Assembly: GCF_025370935.1 (NCBI RefSeq)
Contig: NC_133473.1
Location: 21,337,020 to 21,401,019 of the forward strand
Direction: 5' to 3'
From: Choristoneura fumiferana
Taxonomy: Eukaryota; Arthropoda; Insecta; Lepidoptera; Tortricidae
DNA length: 64,000 bases
Shown: positions 53,503 through 63,780 of the stretch, one piece after another
Position numbering within the stretch: the stretch's first letter is position 1
Layout of the letters: each line of letters starts with the position of its first letter
The notes under the pieces: generated by a model
Database searches by the model: none
The model's input: only the letters and a program-made list of their open reading frames with translations
What the model was told of the DNA's origin: nothing
Translations under genes and position numbers: made by a program

Positions 53503-53795
53503 TTTTTTTTTTTTTATTCGACTGGATGGCAAACGAGCAAGTGGATCTCCTGATGGTAAGAGATCACCACCACCCATAGACAACTGCAACACCTGGGTAT
53601 TGCAGATGCGTTGCCAACCTAGAGGCCAAAGAAGAAATACCTCAAGTGCCAGTTATTTCACCGGCTGTCTTACTCTCCACGCCGAAACACAACAGTGCAA
53701 GCACTGCTGCTTCACGGCAGGATTAGCGAGCAAGATGGTGGTAGCAATCCGGGCGGACCTTGCACAAGGTCCTACCACCTGCAAATTCAATTAAA
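53503..53795 (-). repeat. LINE 3' UTR fragment, nested
   Basis: The poly-T start and CTGGATGGCAAACGAGCAAG, then TGATGGTAAGAGATCACCAC, match the LINE 3' UTR at 33393-33480 (GGGGGCAAACGAGCAGGCGG, TGATGGTAAGCGATTACCGT). The rest, to ACCTTGCACAAGGTCC, is a related non-coding tail. It is 5'-truncated with no frame. Confidence 0.6.
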
Positions 53796-54321
53796 TTTTA
53801 TTCGACTTGCAATGTACGAGTATGTATGTATTATAATTATAAACCAAAATGAGAATACAAATTTAAAGTACCATTAGCTTAGCACAGCAGTACTTATACT
53901 GATTACAGATTAGATGACAATGCAAGACAAGTATAGTCAACAAAAAGTATTGTGAGGAAAAATAAAAGCTTACACAAATAAAAACCAAAAATGATATTTT
54001 AAAGAAAAAAATTTGCTGACTGTACTTATTGTCGACTGTACTTGCATTGTCAACTAAAAATACATTTCTGTATTAAGAGATCGTCATGTTCAAAATTACA
54101 TTTCCGTGCTAAATCTTAAGTCTATTCTATTCTCTTTCATTAACCATTGAGGAGTTCTGTGATACTTCTATGCCTCTTTTTTATGGAAAAATGCATGTCC
54201 TTGGAAAAAAAGGTTATGCTCCTTTACTGGCTTTTTCTTGCAACCAAAATAAAAACACCAACGTGTGTTTACATCCACCTGAAAAAAAAGGTCAAAATTA
54301 TTATAAATCCTTACATATATT
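53796..54321. other. interior of long-TIR element, no feature recognised
   Basis: AT-rich; no supported gene. Confidence 0.4.
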
Positions 54322-54547
54322 TAATATTATAAACGTGAAAGGAACTCTGTCTGTCTGTCTGTTAACTTTTCATGCTTCAATCGCTGAACTGATTTAGCCA
54401 AAATTCATTATGGAGGTAGTTGGAATCCCGAGGAAGAACATAGGCTACTTTTTATCTCACAGTCTTATCCCGAAAAAATGCATAGTACTCGCGGGAAAGC
54501 GATAAGCGAATTCTTCGTAGACAGAGTCGCGGGGCAACAGCTAGTTA
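54322..54547 (-). repeat. CCCGCGG-type dispersed repeat, nested
   Basis: On the - strand it starts TAACTAGCTGTTGCCCCGCG and ends CCTTTCACGTTTATAATATT, with the TTTTTCGGGATAAGACTGTG block. Same broad family as 31888-32240. Confidence 0.65.
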
Positions 54548-54804
54548 CAATATAATGTTTCACTAACCACAGAAATTTTACTCTATCATAATATATACCA
54601 GCCAATGCAGAACAATATCACCTGTCGCATCAATCACATTGTCAGTTGATATTTAAGTAAATGGTCACAATATAGGTAATATGTTTTTTGTTATTCTGTG
54701 CTCTCGAACAACTTTGGTCCGGCAACATATTCAACTTTTGATGCCCTAAAATGTAATTTAAAAAAAATAGACAAGAAACTGTATTGATATAATTTTGTAC
54801 TTAC

Positions 54805-54946
54805 GTTCATCCATTTACCGGTACGGACAAGTGCTTTATCTCCTCTGATTTCGGCAACATTGTATACTTATCACTGGTGTCAAATATTCTAGACTCATAG
54901 CCATGTGTGGCAAGTTCCTTGAATCTGCTCGCACAAATTCACTCAT
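54805..54946 (-). pseudogene. first exon of a repeat-borne gene (YqaJ/SWIM-like family), inside long-TIR element
   Basis: On the - strand the ATG at 54946 opens MSEFVRADSRNLPHMAM, and after a one-base shift near 54890 the reading continues to AEIRGDKALVRTGKWMN, which ends at AAC|GTAAGT, a strong splice donor (GT at 54804-54803). The two halves, with an N-terminal FVRAD and an AE.RG.K motif, resemble the start of an arthropod repeat-associated family with SWIM and YqaJ-like nuclease domains that I recall. That assignment is from memory and tentative. Downstream exons are not recognisable. The start lies ~40 bp inside the right TIR, the mirror of 51837 at the left TIR. Confidence 0.45.
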
Positions 54947-54986
54947 TTCGTATTGAAAGGTGAAGCCGCTTAAATAGAAAATATGG

Positions 54987-55451
54987 TCCAAAAGTCAAGC
55001 CAAGTGTCGTCGAGAATACAAGATAGCGTTGTCGAAGAAGCAGAGCCAAAAATAGTCGTCGAAACTGTCCAATCGTGGTCCAATTATTATGCAAAGGTCG
55101 TGGAGAAATGCGGCAAATTTTAAAGTACTGAGTTTGTGCTGAGAGGTCTTTAAAAATTATCCAAAAAAACACATTGATCGCACCAAATCGCAAAGCAAAT
55201 AAAACGGTTTTAGGTTAGATTCTACTTGACAGTAGTGACAGGTGTCGTTTTTTTTTTTTACTGTTTCTACTAAGTACTGAGCCCTCAACGGTTCTGCCAT
55301 TCAATCTCACAAACGTCATATCGACCACTTAAAAAAATATTCTAATTCATAAGAGGAAATAAAAATAAAAGAGCTGCAGTTCCTCGATTATTAAGACGTC
55401 GACTATCGAAAAAATATATTTAGCACCTCTTCAAAAAACTTTACTTAGCCA
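54987..55451 (-). repeat. long-TIR element, right TIR
   Basis: Inverted counterpart of 51324-51798, ending CTTTACTTAGCCA. Immediately after it, the interrupted Gypsy pol sequence resumes. Confidence 0.85.
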
Positions 55452-55881
55452 ATTTCTCATTATAACACTACCGTTCATACAACAACTAACTATCTCCTTA
55501 CGAGCTTAATTTTGGCCACAAACCGTTCCTTCCTAATTCTATATACGAAACCGCACCTAGTGCTACCTACGCGACTACCTGAAAATGCTTCAACATCGTC
55601 TTCAATATTCGCGTAATAGAGCTTTAGATAATATACACAAATCCAAGGAAACATCTAAAACCTATTACGACGCCAACACCAAACCTATCGCTTACCACGT
55701 CGGAGACTACGTATATCTCAAGAATCAATTAAGATTGCGGAAGGCATTATCACCTTTGTGGAAAGGCCCATACAAAGTTGTGAAAATAAATGGTCGTAAT
55801 ACTTTAACCTTACTGATAAACCGCAGATACGTGGTACATCACTACGACCAAGTTAAGTTAGCTCGTAGATTTAACGCCTAA
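55452..55881 (+). pseudogene. errantivirus-like Gypsy element 2: Pol C-terminus
   Basis: The resumed pol sequence. It is frameshifted near 55490-55570, then open from 55585 with KSKETSKTYYDANTKP, VGDYVYLKNQ and LWKGPYKVVKINGRN, the C-terminal domain of Gypsy integrases of the errantivirus type. It stops at 55879-55881. Together with 50445-51323 it brackets the DNA insertion. Confidence 0.8.
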
Positions 55882-55931
55882 TTTTTAAATCCCTATAATG
55901 ATAATTTAAGTTTTGAAATAATTTTACACTA

Positions 55932-55951
55932 TTAACTTTTCTTTATTTCAG
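55932..55951 (+). promoter_or_regulatory. candidate splice acceptor for env
   Basis: A pyrimidine-rich TTAACTTTTCTTTATTTCAG ends at 55951, 70 bp after the Pol stop and just before the env-like reading. Errantivirus env is made from a spliced RNA, so the location fits. The donor would be in the missing 5' part. Confidence 0.5.
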
Positions 55952-57390
55952 TGTTCCCTTCTTAGTAGAAGGCAATTTCACCCAACCAGTGCAAAATAGT
56001 CCTGGAATTTATTTCGATCCAGTTGGAGAGCTAAAAGTGATAAATGGCTACTTGGACATAGTTCTACCGGTTGATATTTCTTTTATCAGACCACACATTG
56101 ATAACCTGAACGCTGCAATAGGCACATCAAAATTCTTATGCAGGCAATGCGATACCTTCGCAGAAACAGAATGCGTCAACATGTTCCATCCACTCACTAT
56201 AAGGCATAACGATATAATCCGCGACTATGATTCTATCTCTCACTTGATCACAAGAAAAACTAAAAGATCCGCATGGTTTGGTGCCGTAGGGACTGTTTTT
56301 TAAACATCTGTTTGGAACTATGGACCAAGATGATGCTAGTATGTATAACAGCGCCATTCAAACTTTACAAAGAGATCAAAAGGAAATAGCAACCTTGATG
56401 AAAAGTAATATACTAGTTACATCCACAATACTAAACTCCCATAAGGACCTTTTGAATAAAATTAGTGTAAACGAACAAAGGTTGAAGGACGCTGTTGACA
56501 CACTTACCGTGTCCGTCAATAATGTAACTATAAGTAGTAATAAGTTAGGTATAAGATCAAAGATTTTAGAATTAATAAGTATAATCGAGGGTAACCTTCT
56601 GACTTTATCTTTTAAAATAGAAGATATCATTAACGCCATAATGTTTAGTAAGTCTAACGTTTTATGCCCAGCCATAATCAGTCCGAATCAACTGTTTACC
56701 GAGTTAGTTGATCATTATAGATTCTTACCTAAATCACAAGAATTGCCTGTACCATTAACTTTAGACTACATAAATGTTTTGATGAACGCTTCCAAAATTT
56801 CATGTTTTTATATTGACAATAAAATAATTTTCGTTACGAAAATACCTTTAGTTTATTCCACAAGATACACTCTGTATCATAATATTCCATTCCCGGTGGC
56901 CCACAGTAACGTGACACCGACCACCTATGCGATGATAATTCCCACTACTAACTACTAGCATTAAGTAGAGATAAGGCGCACTATGGCAAATTAAACAACT
57001 TAGATAATTGTAAGCAAGTAACTAATACGTATTACATATGCAGCATAGCAAATGTTTATTCCACTACGTCATCACCTATATGCGAAACTGATATTGCAAC
57101 GAAGTTATTAACTAATAAGCCCGGCAACTGTAAAAACCCAATTGCTATTTGGGAACATGGAAATCTGGCTTAAGTTAAGCAATAATAGGTGGATTTATGT
57201 TATTTCTCGAAAATCTAAAATTTTCTGTAGAATGTCAGAGTGACCCTAACATATTTGAAGGTGATATTATGGGAACTGGTTTGTTTACCCTACCTGAAAA
57301 ATGTACTGCATACTTTAAGGACACACAGTTTATATCAAAAAATATTGTAAAGATCGAATTAGATTCTTTAAATCAGATTTTAACCTTTTA
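55952..57390 (+). pseudogene. env: env-like gene of errantivirus-type element, broken
   Basis: An envelope-like glycoprotein remnant in the expected place between pol and the 3' LTR. The first part (55952-56303) has conserved DPVGELKV and cysteine motifs and a basic RKTKR cluster (56253-56267) followed by a hydrophobic, Gly-containing stretch, the layout of the cleavage site and fusion region in errantivirus and baculovirus F-type proteins. A stop/shift at 56301-56303 separates it from a long helical, heptad-like part (56320-56955) that ends at a TAG. Further fragments follow to about 57390 in other frames. At least three disruptions make it non-functional as read. Confidence 0.7.
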
Positions 57391-57812
57391 AACGACACAT
57401 GTTGTGACATATCCCAATTCAAAAATAAATTGGATTTTCCTTCATTACACTTAAAAACTTTAAACTTAGACTCTCTTAAGAGTATAATGTTTTGTTAAGA
57501 GATGAATTCACAAAGAAATTGGATAGTGTGATCAATAAACCTGAAATCATTCTGTATAATAAATATCACTCCTACAGCATAATTATGATTATAATTGTAT
57601 TAATAACCTTTATAATTTAAAACAACTTGGGCAAGCAAGATGTTTGTAAAAGGCTAATTCCATCCAAACTCCGACCATCAGTGCTTCCCATGCAGCCTGA
57701 CCTAGAAATCAATAACCTTCCCGAACCAGACCCTGTTCCTTCACCCAGGCTCCGATCCACTTAACTTAAACTTCACTCCTTCAGAGTGTAAGTTTAGTCT
57801 TACCCCGGGAGA
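57391..57812. other. end of env region and 3' untranslated stretch
   Basis: A possible membrane-anchor remnant (AT-rich, about 57580-57620) and a Pro-rich stretch follow the broken env. TACCCCGGGAGA just before 57813 is a weak polypurine tract interrupted by pyrimidines. Confidence 0.45.
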
Positions 57813-58068
57813 TGTTATGAGCTTCACTTTGTACCCTTTCCTGCTGAACCAGCATCCCAGGATGCTGATGAAGCTTCAATCCCTTCCACATCGTCCCGAC
57901 GCCATCACTCCTCGCAGCCAACCAAGCCAGTTGAGTCCCAACCTCCGACCGTGCCGCACCTTCCTAAATCCGCGTTAGCCAAAAGCCAATCCGTTTAATG
58001 TAATATTAGTTTTAGAAGTTTAATTAAATCTTTTTTTAAAAAACACGATTGGCATTTCCTTTATAACA
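57813..58068 (+). repeat. candidate 3' LTR of Gypsy element 2
   Basis: It begins TGTTATGAGC after a purine-rich stretch and may end TTTATAACA, which gives matching inverted ends TGTTAT/ATAACA over 256 bp. No 5' LTR is available for comparison because of the gaps, so the right limit is inferred. Confidence 0.45.
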
Positions 58069-58117
58069 GAACGAACCTTCCATTGCCTAAGGATATCAAC
58101 ATTAAAACCAAGTAGTT

Positions 58118-58264
58118 TTAGGGGCTGTTTTACCATCCATTGATTAGTGTTAACTGACGGTTAAATGTGATGCTGTCTCTATTTGTTTTGTTCGAATAGA
58201 CGGAGACGGCATCACATTTAACCGTCAGTTAACACTAATCAATGGGTGGTGAAACAGCCCCTTA
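58118..58264. mobile_element. 141-bp MITE, Harbinger-like (TTA duplication)
   Basis: The TIRs start GGGGCTGTTTTACCATCCAT / GGGGCTGTTTCACCACCCAT and extend about 60 bp each with GTGTTAACTGACGG in the stem. The 3-bp TTA repeats at 58118-58120 and 58262-58264 are consistent with the TWA target duplication of PIF/Harbinger transposons. The middle is only ~20 bp. No coding sequence. Confidence 0.8.
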
Positions 58265-58577
58265 ATCTGATATCCAACTAACTGGCTAAGTGTTGTCCGT
58301 ACTGTAGGATCTTTCACCCAAAATCACGAGCGAAGCTTACGATGAAACGCGCGACGGTGGCGCCATAGTCATTATACACCAATGAGGGTTTTTCGACAGA
58401 CGAAATATACTCGTATATCGCTAGATGGCGTTAGTATCGTGGGGAGTGAACATAACTGAATGTATCTTAGGTTTTGGTAGCGTGACGTCGTATCTACTCG
58501 ATTCTCACCAGGTTATCTATTTTTTTACATGACGTCAGCAATGACAGGCGTGCCAATGATTGTGTACCTACTCACCA
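58265..58577. other. non-coding, no feature recognised
   Basis: About 310 bp. Contains GCTAGATGGCGTTAGTATCG, a phrase frequent in lepidopteran repeats, but no limits can be set. Confidence 0.4.
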
Positions 58578-58783
58578 ATTTCATCATCCCAGCCTATATA
58601 CGTCCCACTGCTGGGCACAGGCCTCCTCTCAGAACAAGAGGGCTTGGGCCATAGTTCCCACGCGGGCCCAGTGCGGATTGGGAACTTCACACACACACCA
58701 TTGAATTGATTCGCAGATTTGTGCAGGTTTCCTCACGATGTTTTCCTTCACCGCAAAGCTCGTGTAAATTTCAAATGTAATTC
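58578..58783 (-). repeat. LINE/SINE 3' region ending TATATAGGCTGGGATGA
   Basis: Near-identical to 18008-18190 and to the tail of the SINE at 27776-28040. It is cut on its 5' side by the LTR that starts at 58784. Confidence 0.75.
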
Positions 58784-59252
58784 TGTTGGCGACATCTATC
58801 AGCAACAAAAGTAACTAAACGGCGGTGGTGCATATCTGCGCGGAGCACTACGTCACTTCCGACGACTGCAGCTGACCACGCCCTATGCGAGGCTTTAAAA
58901 GACGTTGACACAAAGCCAGAGGACCTTTTCCCTTGGTGAACTCCACGAAGCAACTTCCTAGTTCGGTTTTGGTATCGTTCTATTTGTGTGAAATTTATAA
59001 CCATTATTCAGATTATTCAGACTATTTTATCTTTTAGTTGTGTAAAATAAAAATAAATAACATTCATTAAAATTACCCCTTGAAATTAAATATAATTATT
59101 AATTATAGGACAGATATATCGTTATTGCTAATAACATGCCCTTGTCATTATAAATCTTTTGTGTGTAGTAATAAACAATGGTGAAAGTAGATATTTACTC
59201 CTATTAAATACTTCTTCTATGTGCATTTCATGTGTATTATTTGATAACCACA
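58784..59252 (+). repeat. Gypsy element 3, 5' LTR (right limit tentative)
   Basis: The left limit is fixed by comparison with 63781. The right limit is tentative: the last CA before the leader (TTGATAACCACA) at 59252 would give a 469-bp LTR. The 3' copy is cut by the window edge so this cannot be checked here. Confidence 0.6.
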
Positions 59253-59279
59253 GGAACAGTTTTTACATCAGAAGTGAAA

Positions 59280-60197
59280 ATGAGTTCACGCTCGAGACGT
59301 AAGAGAGCGCGGTCTCCATCATCGTCATCATCGCTGTCGTCCGAGTCGTCCTCTGAGGCCAGGACGCCATCTCCTCCACCGCGCAAGAAAAGGAGAAAGG
59401 TACCGGATGCTGAAGGCGAGTTTGTGAGTACTTCAAATGCTATATCCTTGAATAATATGATACCAGAATTTGACCCAGTTAAAGATAATGTGGACGCCTG
59501 GCTGAATATTATCGAATCATATACAAAGACATTTGCATGGAGCGACAGGATGACTAGATATCAGGCACTGAATAAATTGAAGGGATCAGCGAAGGTGTGG
59601 TATGATTCACTGTTGCGAACCAGTGACGCATGGACTCTGTGGGGATTGGCGAATTTGGCGTAGGAAAATTTCGAATACATTCCAAATCCAACGTAATATG
59701 TTTGAATGCTTGAAAGCGATTATAGACAGGAAACCTGACGAAGACCAGTCGCTTTACGAATTTTTCTTGATCAAAGTGTAAAATTGACAAATTGTCCTTA
59801 AATTTTTCAGAAAGTGATATAGTATCAATTATCATAGGTAATTTAGGTGACGGTACCATTAGCACATCTATAGACGTGGGTAGTTTTAAGTCGTGTTCTG
59901 CACTTGCCAGTTTTTTGCATAGCCGCAGGTATAAAAGCAAAACAAGCCAGAAAAACGCTGCTCTCAGTGGAGTGCGAGTAAACAAGCGGAAACTCGAAAT
60001 AAATGACACTGTCTCAGTCAAATGTATCGCAGAGCTCTTTGTCTCCTGGGGTTCAAGTTTTGGATTCGACAAATAATGCCCAGTCCCAAATGCGTAAACC
60101 AATAAAGTGTTTTTCGTGTGGCGGGCCCCATAAACGGCATCAATGTGATATAAAATGTGATTTTTGTGGCAAAAGAGGGCATAATGAAGCATCTTGC
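59280..60197 (+). pseudogene. gag: Gypsy element 3: Gag
   Basis: Starts MSSRSRRKRARSPSSSSSLS with an Arg/Ser-rich N-terminus and the basic RKKRRKVP, then a capsid-like part (IPEFDPVKDNVDAWLNIIES, LNKLKGSAKVWYDSL). Shifts near 59640, 59780 and 60000 break the frame. It ends with two zinc knuckles CFSCGGPHKRHQC and CDFCGKRGHNEASC (60108-60197). Confidence 0.82.
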
Positions 60198-60660
60198 TTT
60201 AGTAAAAAGAATGCTAAACCTGAAAAACAGGAGACAAAGTGCGTGAGTAGTTCTGAGTGTAAAAAAAGATTCTTTAAAAAAGTGGTAATTAATGAGTTCG
60301 AGCACGACGCATTCATGATTACCGGAAGTAGTTGCTCACTCATTAGTGAATCTTTAATCAAGAAATATGCCTTAAATTGTTTCACATTAAGTTCACCGGT
60401 GACATTGCAAGGATTCTCAAAAGATAGCTGTAAAATTGTGTCAAAGGGCATCAAAGTAGATTTAAAGTTGGATTATATCAATTTAACAGATGTAGACATG
60501 TATGTCATAGACGAAATATCGGCTGTGATCTTTTAATAGGGCGAAATGTTACTGAGCGCTCAGACGTAATGTACTCTCTATCGGTGACACGCTTACCTTC
60601 AATTATCAAAAAGCGTACGATAATTTTTGCAATACAATATCGGACTCTCAAATAAATGCA
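60198..60660 (+). pseudogene. Gypsy element 3: protease region, catalytic Asp lost
   Basis: The segment FMITGSSCSLISESL (about 60310-60355) aligns with the retropepsin motif in which D-T/S-G is expected; here Ile stands where Asp should be. The frame ends at a stop at 60534-60536. The following ~120 bp contain a short linker with shifts before the reverse transcriptase. Confidence 0.7.
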
Positions 60661-61968
60661 ATGTCACATCACAGCGAATTGGTGCAGCTTTTTCAAAAGT
60701 ACAGTGAATGCGTTGCAAGTAATATAAAAGAGCTAGGAAAGGTAAATAATCACGAAATGAGTATAGATTTGACTGAGACGAAACCTATTCAATTTAGGCC
60801 ATATCGAAGCTCACATGCGGATAGGAATATTATACGTGACATGGTAGACGAGCTACTGGAAAGTGGCATTATTCGCGAAAGCAATTCCGCCTATGCTAGC
60901 CCTGTGTTACTGGTAGATAAAAAGAACGGCGAAAAGAGGCTATGTGTTGACTACAGGGCCTTAACAAAATAACTCTTAAAAATAAGTACCCTATGCCTAG
61001 AATTGAGGACCTTATAGATAGACTTCAAGGATGTAAGTACTTTACGAGCTTAGATTTAAAAAGTGGGTACTACCAAATTAAAATGAGCGATAGGATATTC
61101 ATAAAACGGCATTCATAACAGAAGACGGTCATTATGAATTCTTAAGACTTCCGTTCGGGTTATCAAATGGGCCCTCTTGTTTTCAAAACATGATGAACAA
61201 AACATTAGGAAATTTACGTTTTGGAAAAATAATAGTATATCTCGATGACGTTTTAATAGTAAGTGAATCGGCAGAAGAAAACCTCGAGACATTAGAACAG
61301 GTACTAAAATTGTTTAAGGAAAATGGCTTAACATTAAATCTGAAAAAGTGTCATTTTCTTAAAACGGAAATTGACTTTTTAGGCTACAAAGTGAAAAATA
61401 GTACTATAATGCCTAGTAATTCCAAAGTTGAGGCAGTTAAAAATTTTCCACAACCAACAACAGTACATCAGTTGCGCCAGTTCTTGGGCCTTATTAGCTA
61501 TTTTCGTAAATTTATACCAGGATGTGCCCTCTTATCCAGTCCCCTCACAAAACTATTAAAGAAGATAGTATTTGGTCTTGGACTTGTAGTCAACAAGAAG
61601 CTTTCAATACGTAAAAAACGCCTTGACCTCTGACAACATATTGACAATTTACAATCCTAAGAATGAATGTATATTGTATACAGATGCGAGCCGAGACGGA
61701 ATTGCAGGTATTTTGATGCAGGTTACGGAGGAAGGAGAAAAACCTATCCATTTTTATAGTCGCCAGACATCGATAGACGAAAAAAAATACCATTCATTCG
61801 AATTGGAGTTATTGGCCATAATAGCCTCACTACAAAAATTTAGGCTTTATTTGTTAGGTACCGTATTTAAAATTGTGACTGATTGCAATGCTGTTCGTTT
61901 TGCGTTGACAAAAAAAGAAATTATTCCCCGCATTGCACGGTGGGTACTGTCCACAAGAATATTCTTTT
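60661..61968 (+). pseudogene. Gypsy element 3: reverse transcriptase and RNase H
   Basis: Motifs: PIQFRPYRSS, RLCVDYRALTK, then a stop at 60970; SLDLKSGYYQI; LPFGLSNGPSCFQ; catalytic YLDDVLIV at 61238-61249 (intact); FLGLISYFRKF; RNase H ILYTDASRDG (Asp about 61682), FELELLAI and VTDCNAVRFAL. Breaks lie at about 60970, 61100, 61570 and 61965. Domain order is normal for Gypsy. Confidence 0.85.
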
Positions 61969-63190
61969 GACATAGTGCATAGAGATGGCATGCGAATGCA
62001 GCATGTCGATGCACTAAGTCGCAATCCTGTGCAATCCGGCGAAAAGTCAGAATCTGAGCTTATTCTATCTATAACGGAAGCTGATTGGTTGCTCTCAGTA
62101 CAATTGCAGGACATTGAGATAGCTAAAATATTAAAAATTCTAGAGACTGGAGATGCAGACTCAAACAAGGATATTTTTTTGAATTATGAGCTATTAGGTG
62201 GAAAAGTGTATAAACGGACTACTCAAGGTCGTCGATGGGTTGTACCTAAACAGTGCATCTGGCAAATAATTAGAGCAAACCACGACGACCTTGGACATTT
62301 TGCAACTGACAAAACGGTTGAACGGATCAAAGACAATTTTGGTTTCCAAAATACGTCGTACTGTTAAGAAATATATAGGAAACTGTCTTAACTGTATATA
62401 TAATAAAAATAAAACTGGTGCAAAGGAAGGTGAACTACATCCATTGCCAAAAATGCTCAGCCTTTTCACACACTACACTTGGACCACGTAGGACCTTTTG
62501 TAAAGACTACGGACAATAACAAATACATTTTGGTTATGATTGACTCTTTTACCAAATTTGTTTTTATTTCCGCGGTGCCTAACCCGATACAACTAGTGTC
62601 ATTAATGAATTAAATAATTTATCAAAAATTTTCGGTAATCCCAGACGGCTCATTACAGACGCAGGGTCTTGTTTTACGTCACATAGCTTTAAACAATACT
62701 GTGTTAGTAAAAATATACGCTTGCACACTGTCGCAACAGGAATGCCGTTCTAATGGGCAGGTAGAAATTTTTAATAAAACCATTTTGGAAGCCATGAGAG
62801 CAATGGGTGCCGACTTAGCAGACGATAAATGGGATCATTGTATACAAATGTTACAGCAAGGTCTTAACAGTACATTCCAAAGACTATTAAAGCCGTGCCA
62901 AGCGAAGTTTTCTTTGGTTATCGACTGAGAACTGACTCTGATACTCTGGCACCAACCGATAACATTGACCATCAAATAGATGTTACAAAACTTCGTAAAC
63001 ATTGTAGACAACAATATAAAGTCTAGCTCCATGCAACAGAAAGAACATTTTGATAAGACACGTAAAACAGCCACACAGTATCGTGACGGTGACTTAGTCC
63101 TTATTAAAATTCAAAGTCAGACAAATGAGGGCGTAGCACCAAACTACTGCCAGTCTATAAAGGACCATTTCGAGTCACTGGGGTCTTAGG
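61969..63190 (+). pseudogene. Gypsy element 3: integrase
   Basis: Zinc region with ANHDDLGHFATDKT (about 62275-62320) and CLNCIYNK (about 62383), a first Asp in LDHVGPF (about 62475), a second in ITDAGS (about 62655) and the Glu in NGQVEIFNKT (about 62753). Shifts occur near 62350, 62465, 62590, 62700 and 62900. The C-terminal part (HFDKTRKTATQYRDGDLVLI) is recognisable near 63045-63105. Confidence 0.8.
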
Positions 63191-63780
63191 TAGAGACAGG
63201 TATCAAATAGCAGACGTACGAGGCGCCGAACGAAGCAGCAAACGGTACACAGAACGGCCGCAGCAGAGAATATGAAGCCTTGGATCCGATCGACAGCTGG
63301 GAATCTGAGAATTAAGTACTTGGCAGTGTTGACGAGGTAATCATATTTAATTAGTTTTATCGTGAATTTATTTTTTTTATTAATAGGTATTCACTCTTTT
63401 GTTGCGGACGGCGAGTCTTGGTAAAATGCCGTAGTCCAAAATGTAAATAGGTATACTAACTACTAGACGAGTCGTAAACGTTAGTTTAATATGAATGTAT
63501 ACCTTCTATCAAACATTTAAATTTGAAAATACAAGAGCCACTTTTAACATAGCCTCAAAGAGTGGTCACGAGCACAGACGGTTCAGATAACGGAACAGAA
63601 GGTGTTAGAAAGACACTCTGCGGCAAAGTGTGGTGATTGTATTCTCGTACTTGACATTTTGGTTGCTAATTTACTTGTAGGATAGTTAGTCATAACATAA
63701 ATTTTAACTGTATGCCTTTTGTTGACAGCATTTTTCCCGACTCGTGGAGTGCTGGGGCAGGCACAAGTGCAGCATGGCCG
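63191..63780 (+). other. Gypsy element 3, 3' untranslated region
   Basis: About 590 bp without a domain. No clean polypurine tract is visible directly before the LTR at 63781. Confidence 0.5.

Larger units (their letters stand above)
51324..55451. mobile_element. 4.1-kb DNA element with ~470-bp terminal inverted repeats, inserted in Gypsy element 2
   Basis: The left TIR 51324-51798 and right TIR 54987-55451 are inverted copies that begin TGGCTAAGTAAAGTTTTTTG and diverge by perhaps 10 percent. The same retrotransposon pol gene flanks both sides, so this is an insertion. No target duplication longer than two bases (AT) is obvious. The interior carries a + strand frame (51837-52355), a 173-bp tandem duplication, a - strand exon (54805-54946) and later insertions at 53119-53340 and 53503-53795. 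No complete transposase is seen. The superfamily is undetermined. Confidence 0.8.

Noticed and set aside
53005..53592. 195-residue - strand frame
   Set aside because: Runs through a dispersed repeat and a SINE/LINE fragment; composite of unrelated repeats.
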